From Ailurus styani (lineage: Eukaryota > Chordata > Mammalia > Carnivora > Ailuridae), in contig LNAC01000755.1 in assembly GCA_002007465.1 (NCBI GenBank), forward strand, positions 44,623 to 108,622: a stretch of 64,000 nt of DNA, in the 5' to 3' direction. Shown one piece after another: positions 56,566-64,000 of this stretch (within the stretch, counting starts at the first letter, position 1; each line of letters opens with the position of its first letter). The notes under the pieces are model-generated. The model saw only the letters and a list, made by a program, of their open reading frames with translations, did no database searches and had not been told where the DNA came from. Position numbers and translations under genes: made by a program.

Positions 56566-59555
56566 CTGGGAGCTAGTTTGAATGTTAAATGCTTATGTGT
56601 ATGTTATTAGACGTGAAGAAAACAGCAGGAAATCTCATGCGGTGAGCTAAATTGATGCATGGCTGCTTTATTTTTAAGTGATTCCAAAAGCAGAGGGCCT
56701 GATACAGAGAGTCTTAATTACAGCTCCTGCAGCCTGCCTGCTTCCGCCATGGTCATTATGTAATCACGCCAGGCACTCTCCTGCATGAGGACGGCACTTT
56801 CCCCCCACCCCCCTCCCCTCCCGCCGACCCCTGAGGGGTAAATTACAGCACATTGTGCTGCTCTGTCCTGGCCTTGGCTGTGGAGACTCTGGGCTGCACT
56901 GAGAATACTTCAAAAGCCCTTACTGGCAGTGGTGGTGGTGGGATGGGTGATTCCCAATCCTGGCAGGTCGGGTCAGCAGAAACCTTTGAAAGCGTGAACT
57001 CCAAACTTCCTCTTCCCCAAGACAGATGTGAGGTGGTCACACCCTTCAGCATTGTGTGTTTGTGTTGTAGCCCTCCCCGCTCACACAGATCGATCTCCAT
57101 CCCCCCTCACTTACTCCCCCTGGCTTCTGCTACGGGCCAGGAAGAAGTCTCTGGTAGCCACAGGTTGACAGTGACAACTGGGGTTTAATGTCCTGGAAGT
57201 TTCCCCAAGAACCCAGATCTGTGTTTAAAAAGGTGTGACAATACACAGAGATCTTTTCCTGGGATTTCAGACCCCATCAGACATCTGTTTTTAATATCGA
57301 GAGGCCTTGGCTGGGAGCAGATTTCTTCTGCCTGCTTCTTTCCCGGGCCCTACCTCGTTTGCCGGAATGGTGCATTTATTTTTTCTTGTATAACAAAAGC
57401 TATTTATGTGAGGTGATTTGCTTTATTATACCTGTGAGATAATTCTAATAGAAAGTATTTGCTTTTTGAAAAATAAGGGTTTCTCATGCAGCCTCTAAGA
57501 ATGTGGATACATGCATATGTTGCCTAGGAGTGGAAGCTTAAATCAGTAAAGCTTACTTTTCAGCTTGCATTAGCTTTGTCATGACTACTCCTAATGGGAG
57601 TTGCCTTTAGGAGATCAGGGCCAAGTGGTGGTTTTGGGTCACAGCAGAGACTGCAGGGGACACGCTTGGCCTCGGGCTCATTAGTACACTTGGCTTAAGA
57701 AAGTACAGTATTAGACTTTGACAGTGAATCTAGAAGGGCGTTAGAAAGGGAACAGAGTCTTTTTTTTCCCCCCAAAATGACTCCAACTCTTCTGTGGAAA
57801 TGAAATGTTTAAATGTCCTAAAATAAATTCTTACTTTCTCCAAGTAGATTTTATCCATTTAAGATATAGCTGTTTCCCTAGATGTCCCTGTCTGTGTAGC
57901 AGCTCTCCTTCCCCGGTACCGAAACACTGCATTTTTATGCATCCACCATGATCTACATTTCATTGACTACGTTTAAATTGCAAAAAGGCATAGTGAAAGC
58001 ATGACTCTTGGTTTTGGGGTTGGAGGGGGAGGGCAGAGAAAGAAAGGAATGCTCCCTACAGTTGTGTTTGTGTAGAATGTATGTATATCTATCTTCCGTA
58101 TTTTTTCAAAGACCTCATTTCATCTTCCCCTGATGCCCCCAGCTGAGGAGAGGGGGCATCTCCTCTGCTGCTAGGACACCCCTCATCCACACAAGCACTG
58201 CACCCAAGTGGGGGTGGGCAGGCCCTGGGATAGGGCCACCTCCTGGTTGGTGGAACACTGCTTCTTGCTGGTGGCTATGCTGTCTGCAGGACTTGGCATC
58301 TTCAACTTGGGCTTCATTTGTTAGATAAAGGTATTTCTTTTCTGTTTTTCTTTTTGAAATGTAATTTGCAGTGAGTGAGTTTGGTAGTCCCAGTTCCTCC
58401 CTTCACTTTCAGGCATGCAAATGAACCTCCCCCCCATCCACCCATCCACTCATGATATAGTGCTCATCAGTGGCCATTCCCTGTGCTTTTATCTGCAAGC
58501 CTAACTCCTGGAGCTCAGGCAGGAGCCTTGCAGATGGGGCTAGGACTGCCCCTAAGCTCCTTCGGTGTGGTTTTTGTATTTCTCTGTCTCTTTGTCTTTC
58601 TGTCTCTGTCTCTCTCTGTCTCTGCATATTCTTGGGCTCTTGTCCTTAGATTTAATGTCTGTTCCTTCTGCCATTTCCAAGTTGCTAATGGCTCCATCAG
58701 GTCCATCTCTCCAGCCCAGGCCTCTTCCTAAGACATGCACCCTTTGATTCCATTGTCCCACACTGCAGCAAAGAACCTGCGCCTTTCTTCTCAGTATGGC
58801 CCTCCTGGGGAGGCCTCTTGCATGGCCCCCAAGAGCTCTCCTCTCCATACCCCACCTCAAGACACAAGCCAGAGACAGGGGAGGAGTTCTGGGTTCCTTT
58901 TTCCTTTCCTCTGCCACCTTTCCGTTCATGACCAAGACTGCTCGCCATTGCTACCTGCTTCAACTCCCGGGGCTTGTCCCCTTTCTCACCTCAGTCTTTA
59001 CCACCTTGGGTTGGGGTTCTTTGCTCTTAGAACTACAGCTGTCCTCTGACCTGGCTTCTGCCTCTGGCCATTGAGTGTACAGCTGCCAAAGAGGTCTGGC
59101 CCTGGAAGGCCTCTGCTTAGCCCCCTTTAGGCAGAACCCAGCCCCCCTTCCCCTTTCCTAACGCACTTACTCCAGGGCTTGCTGTGAAGTGTTGCTTAGC
59201 GTACATTTGGGGTGGGGACCCCTGTCTGGCTACCCACAGGCCTCAGCCTAAAGGCAGAAGAACTTGAACTGGCACCAAACCCCTGCTTCTGGGTGCTGTA
59301 GTCTACACACGCTGTCCCGCCTCATACAGCCCAGCTTCCCACACCAGCCTTTTTCATCAACGGGGTTGATGAGGGGCCTTCCTTCATGGCCTGGACAACT
59401 TGGGTGCTCTAACCGAGACCTTAACAACCCTCCAGACCTTCCAGGGACCATACAAGTGCCCTGGCACACCTCCCCCCTCCCCCAGGCAAGGATCACTGAT
59501 TTAATTATGGTTAAACATTTACCTTGAACCTATGGAATACCAGCCATTAGGAGAG
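56566..59555. other. 3-kb repeat-poor stretch, candidate noncoding regulatory DNA
   Basis: No coding exon is recognised. Two blocks stand out: 56640-56890, with 'gagtcttaattacagctcct' and 'gtaaattacagcacattgtg', and 57340-57500, with 'aacaaaagctatttatg' and 'gaggtgatttgctttattat'. These carry homeodomain-like TAATTA, SOX-like AACAAAAG and MEF2-like CTATTTATG words. A CT-rich run occupies 58577-58625. Frames at 58552-59074 overlap on both strands. Confidence 0.35.
58577..58625. repeat. (TCTC/TCTG)n low-complexity run
   Basis: 'tttctctgtctctttgtctt' followed by repeated 'tctgtctctctc'; pure pyrimidine plus occasional G. Confidence 0.8.
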
Positions 59556-59918
59556 TGCTATCAACTGAATGTTTGCTTTGCCCCAAAGTTCATGTGTTAA
59601 ATTCTAATGCCCAGTATGATGGTATTTGGAAATGGGGCCTTTGGGAGGTGATTTGGTTAGAAGGGCAGAGATATCATGAACAGGATTAATGGTCTTACAG
59701 TAAAGACCCAAGAGAGCTCTCTTGCCTCTTCTGCATTGTGAGGGCACAAAGACAAGGCACCACCTATGAACTGGGAAGTGGGATTTCAGCAGACATTGAA
59801 TCTTCTGTCAATTTGATCTTAGACTTTCCAGCCTCCAGAACTATGAGAAATAAATTTCCGTTGCATATAAGCCTCTCAGTCTATGGTATTTTGTTATAGC
59901 ACCAGGGGGACTAAGACG
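59556..59918 (+). mobile_element. MLT1/MST-type MaLR solo LTR
   Basis: 'tgctatcaactgaatgtttg', 'catgtgttaaattctaatgc', 'ggtatttggaaatggggcct', 'ttgggaggtgatttggttag', 'ctccagaactatgagaaata' and 'gttatagcaccagggggact' follow the MaLR LTR from end to end. No internal sequence is attached. Confidence 0.93.
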
Positions 59919-61251
59919 AGGTCAGATGGATTTATAAGAAGATGGTCCATTTCATAAAAGGTTTGACAATAGGAACCTATTAAATAGCAAGTTCTCCTAG
60001 TATACACTTAAAGCCCAGTTCAATTTACTGGAAAATTAAATGACCACTTTTAGGGACAAACTAATGCTAAGGTTTCAGCTTACAAATCACACACCCCCTG
60101 AAGGGTGCTATAAGGACCCTTCAGATCCTGCAGACCTTGGCAGTCATGGTGCATTGCGTTGCAAAGCTGTTTGGTGCACAAGAGATGAAAGACTTTGTCC
60201 TTGGTGCTCCTAAGTTTTATGGTCATTTGACTTTAATTTGGTTGAAGTTTTAGTAGAGCAAAGCAACTCCCCACTGCTGATGAGACAGCCACTGTCCCAA
60301 GCCCCATCTGCTGGGAGGATGTCCCTGCAGGAGGCAGGAGGCTGACCACAGTAAAGCTGTAACACTATGCTTTGACTGGAGGCATTTCTTTTCTTGCAAT
60401 CCAGCAGTGTTAGGACACATCTCTGAAAGCGTTCCTTCTTTGGTCAGTTTCCCCACTAATGCTCAACAGATTTTATCTGAAGTTTTCTCCACTGGATTCC
60501 TCCTTCTCTGGATCAGATGGCTAGATGTGGCTGTCCAATCCTGTAGTGCCATGCCTATGCTGACCACCCAGAGTCAGCACAGACCCCACAGGTTAGGGGC
60601 ACAGTCCCCAGTAAGATAGCCCTTACTTCAGACAGCAAGCACAAGTTGGGTAGCCCCCATGCCCCCTGCACTTCCGACCAGCTGGCTACAAATTACAGGG
60701 TTTTTTTATGAAGGATATGATACAAATAGAACAAGCTAAATGGGGAAACATAGAAGGTGAGGTCTGGGAGCTTCGTGACTTCTCCTTTGTGGAGTCAGGT
60801 CATGTCACCCACCCAACACAGGGATGTACTCACCAACTGGGTAGCTTACCTGAGCCATGGTGTCCACAGTTTCTCTTGGGCTTTCCTTATGAAGACAATG
60901 ATTGACTGGATCATCGGCCACATAAAATTCAATTTTCAGCCCTGTTTTCCTCCCAGGAGGTTGGTAGGTTTGGCTAACACCCTGCTCAAAGCCCCAACCC
61001 TCTAATCATGTGGCTGGACTTTATTGTCTGGTCTTCTGGCCAACCCCTATCCTGAGTCATATTGTTAGCATAAATGCAGTTATGCTCCAGGGAGACCGCC
61101 ATGCATGACAAAGATACTCCCATCACTCAGGAAAACCCAAAGATTTAGAGGTTACCTCCCAGGAACCTAGGGTAAGGACCAGACACATCTTTATCATATA
61201 ACAAACTGTCATTCAAGGATGATAGATGGTGTTGTGATTACTAGTATAGAT
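59919..61251. other. unique sequence, no gene seen
   Basis: Frames at 60250-61005 lack motifs. Confidence 0.5.
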
Positions 61252-61440
61252 CTGAGAGCCAGACTGGGAGATTTCACACCAGCTGTGTAACCGTGAGCAA
61301 GTGACTTCCCCTCTCTGAACCTCACTTTCCTCATCTGTGAATTGGGGATGATAATACGTATCTCATAAGGTAAGTAGGGGCAATGATATAAAATAGTTCA
61401 TGGTAACTGTATATAACATGTTCTCACAATTAATACGCCT
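61252..61440 (+). repeat. MIR, well preserved core
   Basis: 'cgtgagcaagtgacttcccc', 'tctctgaacctcactttcct' and 'catctgtgaattggggatga', then 'taatacgtatctcataaggt'. Confidence 0.85.
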
Positions 61441-61517
61441 TTAGTGTTACCTGTCACTGTGTTCAAAAAGAAGTACAATCAGGGTCATGAAAATACATAT
61501 ACACAAAGTCTAACTTT

Positions 61518-61736
61518 AAAATCTGTCTTTCCTGGGCACCTGGGTGGCTCAGTGGTTAAAGCCTCTGCCTTCGGCTCAGGTCATGATCTCAGAGTCCTGG
61601 GATTGAGGCCTGCATCGGGCTCCATGCTCAACAGGGAGCCTGCTTCCTCCTCTCTCTCTGCCTGCCTCTGCCTATTTGTGATCTCTCAATCTGTCAAATA
61701 AATAAATAAATTTTAAAGAAAAAATCTGCCTTTCCT
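61518..61736 (+). mobile_element. CAN-SINE, musteloid-type tail, target-site duplication
   Basis: The body is 61534-61720: 'gggcacctgggtggctcagt', 'ggttaaagcctctgccttcg', 'gcttcctcctctctctctgc' and 'ctgcctctgcctatttgtga'. AAAATCTGTCTTTCCT (61518-61533) recurs with one change at 61721-61736. Confidence 0.96.
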
Positions 61737-61989
61737 TAGCTATTGCTTTATACATCAAAAAAATCAATTGATTATCCCTGGTCAGCAAAGTTCAAGTGAG
61801 CAAAAATGCTATTAAGTGGAGGATATACTACTTCTCTACATTGAAGGCCTTCATTTGTTCAACTGTTCAAGTCTTCCTGGGCCTGCTGTTCTCCAGCCCC
61901 TGTGCTGGGAGCTGGGCTTGTAGCTGTGGGCAGACTCCAGCCCTGCCCTAAGGAGAACCTTCTCAGCCACTTTACAAACTCATGTAGTA
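61737..61989. other. unique sequence, no gene seen
   Basis: Nothing recognisable. Confidence 0.45.
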
Positions 61990-62332
61990 GGAGTGTCCTA
62001 GTGGGGGCTGCTATGACACAGTACTCTACACCAGATGGTTTCTAATTCTCATAGTTCTGGATGCTAGAATTCTGAGATCAGGGCACCCACATGGTTGGGT
62101 TCTCAGGAAGACTGTCCTCTAGATGCCTGACTTCTTGTCCTAGCCTCACATGGTGGAAAGGGTGAGGGAGCTCTGTGAGGTCTCTTACAGGGTCACTGAT
62201 CCCATTCATGAAGGCTTGACCCTCATGATCTAATTTAGCTCCCAATGGCCCCCACCTCCTAATACCTTCCATTGGGGGTTAGGATTTTAACATGTGGATT
62301 TGGGGGATACAAACATTCAGTCTGTAACAAAA
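61990..62332 (-). mobile_element. MaLR-type LTR, antisense
   Basis: 'ggggctgctatgacacagta', 'catagttctggatgctagaa', 'actgatcccattcatgaagg', 'ggcccccacctcctaatacc' and 'ggggttaggattttaacatg'. Confidence 0.85.
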
Positions 62333-62670
62333 AATGAGGGACTGGCATCCAGGGGCCCTTCGTTCTTTTCTGTCCCCCTTTTCTGGTACAGTTCGGCCTT
62401 CCTTCCTATCACTGCCCATCAGCTGGGTCTGCAGATTCCCTCCATCAGCTCAAGTCAGGCTTGAGACCCCCCCGGAGATCCCCAGAGACTGAAATCCATT
62501 TGGTACATCTTAACCAGCACTTTTTTTTTTATGAGATAAAATAGAATGAAAAAATATATGTGCCCTAAAGGGTAGTAAAGGTAGCTTTTATTGCATACGT
62601 AAGTCCCCTGACCCTCCTATAAAATGCATTTCCTGTAGTTGATGGTGAATTTTAAAACCGAACTCAAGGA
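62333..62670. other. unique sequence, no gene seen
   Basis: A T-run at 62521-62530 followed by 'gagataaaatagaatgaaaa'. No gene. Confidence 0.45.
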
Positions 62671-62868
62671 GGGGTGCCTAGGTGGCTCAGTCAGTTAAGC
62701 GCCTGTCTCTTGATTTTGACTCAGGTCATGATCTCAGGGTCCTAAGGTGAAGCCCCACGTTGGGCTCTGAGCTCAGCACAGAGTCTGCTTGGGATTTTTC
62801 TCTCCCCCTTTCTTCTGTCCCTTCCCCCACTCATGCTCTCTCTCTCTCTCTAAAATAAATAAAACCCT
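62671..62868 (+). mobile_element. CAN-SINE, older subfamily
   Basis: 'ggggtgcctaggtggctcag', 'tctcttgattttgactcagg', 'gagtctgcttgggatttttc' and 'taaaataaataaaaccctta'. The flanks 'ccgaactcaagga' and 'tctgaacttaagga' form an imperfect duplication. Confidence 0.93.
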
Positions 62869-63337
62869 TAAATCTGAACTTAAGGAAAGGTGAAATGGCT
62901 GTCATTTTTCACTAGGTGGTTCCGGAGGCCCCTGAGGAAGGACCACAGTGAGAAGAGCCCACACCTCGTGAAGTTAAGGAGAGCAAGACCCGTACTCCAG
63001 CAAGGAGCTCAGGAAACCAGCCTCAGGGCAACCCAACCCAAACTTGACAAAGTGGCTAGGGAAGCCCCACCCCATGGAAGTGGCTGGGGCTGTTAGGCTC
63101 TCCAGGCACACAGCCAGCTGGCACCCAGTACCCCCAGATTCTGAGAGCCACCAGCCAGGAGCTACACCAGCCAGAAGCCCAAGTTGTGGTTTCAAATGCC
63201 AGCGGTGCCTGCAAAGCCAGCCTGGGCGCCAGTGCAAGGGAACTGCTAGCTGTCTGCAGAGGAAGGTGAGCAAAGGAAGAGATATGCTCAGGCACACAGA
63301 TCCAGCATGTTCCAGAACTCTGCCAGAAAGTGAGCGG
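62869..63337. other. unique sequence, no gene seen
   Basis: Frames of 139-147 codons on both strands cross into the GT-rich repeat and are not supported as genes. Confidence 0.5.
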
Positions 63338-63465
63338 ATGCATACCTGTGTGTGTGAGTGTGCCTGCCTGCCTGCATGTGTGAATGTGTGTGTGTGCCTC
63401 TGTGAATGTGTGTGCATGCATGTTTGTGTGAGTGTTATGTGCAGGCATGCATGTGTGTCTTAGCT
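63338..63465. repeat. (TG)n/(TGCC)n compound microsatellite
   Basis: 'gtgtgtgtgagtgtgcctgc', 'ctgcctgcatgtgtgaatgt' and 'gcaggcatgcatgtgtgtct'. Confidence 0.88.
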
Positions 63466-64000
63466 TTTAAGTGTCTAGAGCAGACCTGCTTGATTTGCCA
63501 GGAGACTTTTATGTGAAGTCTGTGTTCTCCAGGCGACCTCATCACGAAATCCCACTGAGGGCTTGGCTCTTTTCCAGCACTCCTACAAAGCCCAAGTGTT
63601 TAAAAGTAGGTTTGTCATTATCTCAAGGCACGCTTTAGAAGTGTTACATGGAATAATCTTCTGCAGCCCAGGGGGGCTTCAGGCCCTGTTGGGAGCTCTG
63701 CTTGTGGGTGTGGCAAGGAGACATGGCCTGGGGCAGCCATCAGAGGCCATCCCAGAGCTCCTGGACCTTGAACCCTGGCCCCAGCTCTTCTGTGGTGCAG
63801 GACAGCAGGAAGCTATGTCTGATTGGCCATGGGACTTGTCTGTATCCACCCGCGTGCACATCTTCCTCTGGAAGTATTCTTCAGGGTTTTTTTTTTTTAT
63901 TATTATTATTTGTTTTACCTCATATATTAATTGTGTGACTTCTGGACTGAAACTAAGCTTTTAATGCACTGCTGCTGGAAATCAAACAACTAAACTGAGT
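63466..64000. other. unique sequence to window end
   Basis: A T-run with (ATT)n at 63886-63910. The 133-codon plus frame 63563-63964 reads through it without a motif. Confidence 0.45.

Noticed and set aside
62974..63463. Frames of 130-147 codons with Cys/Val- or His/Thr-rich ends.
   Set aside because: The ends are translations of the GT-rich microsatellite.
63338..63465. Direct repeats reminiscent of a CRISPR or satellite array.
   Set aside because: No fixed repeat-spacer structure; it is a TG/TGCC microsatellite in a mammalian genome.

Overview
The window is mammalian nuclear DNA from a carnivore. The evidence is at least nineteen tRNA-derived SINEs of the Carnivora-specific CAN-SINE (SINEC) family. 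They share a head with a gcctgggtggctcag core, a middle containing caggtcatgatctcagggtc, and a (AAAT)n plus poly-A tail. Three copies (10464, 39290, 61534) carry the tail variant with cttcctcctctctctctg and a gcctgcctct run, which I associate with weasel-like musteloids. Three young LINE-1 3' ends with a shared 3' UTR (4624, 10138, 44929) fit the same lineage. The species cannot be fixed from the sequence alone.

I find no intact protein-coding gene, no tRNA or rRNA gene and no CRISPR array. The predicted open frames are short, lack recognisable domains, and mostly lie in repeats or low-complexity DNA. The window is best read as intergenic or deep-intronic sequence with transposon layers of several ages: MIR and L2 (oldest), MER5 and Tigger DNA transposons, MaLR LTRs, old L1, then carnivore SINEs and young L1s.

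Layout. 1-11 kb: old L1 bodies nested with SINEs, plus an orphan 79-codon frame at 5192-5431 on the minus strand. 11-20 kb: mostly unique sequence with a MER5 copy, a complete 481-bp Tigger-type element flanked by TA (16045-16525) and L2 pieces. 20.8-22 kb: a 1.15-kb CA-rich degenerate tandem array. 22-37 kb: MaLR LTRs, MIR, L2, a few SINEs and a second Tigger relic. 39-40 kb: a SINE that appears to have carried 3' flanking DNA, followed by two SINEs in the same target site. 41.8-45.5 kb: a polypyrimidine tract and nested L1s on both strands. 46-54 kb: an L2 relic, an L1 reverse-transcriptase fragment and a decayed KRAB zinc-finger gene (51300-52077, minus). 54-64 kb: unique sequence, including candidate conserved blocks around 56.6-57.5 kb, with more SINEs and MaLR LTRs.

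No genes work together here, and I found no convincing novel biological system. The most informative signals are the KRAB-ZNF relic, the apparent 3' transductions, the triple target-site structure, the CA-rich array and the orphan frame.
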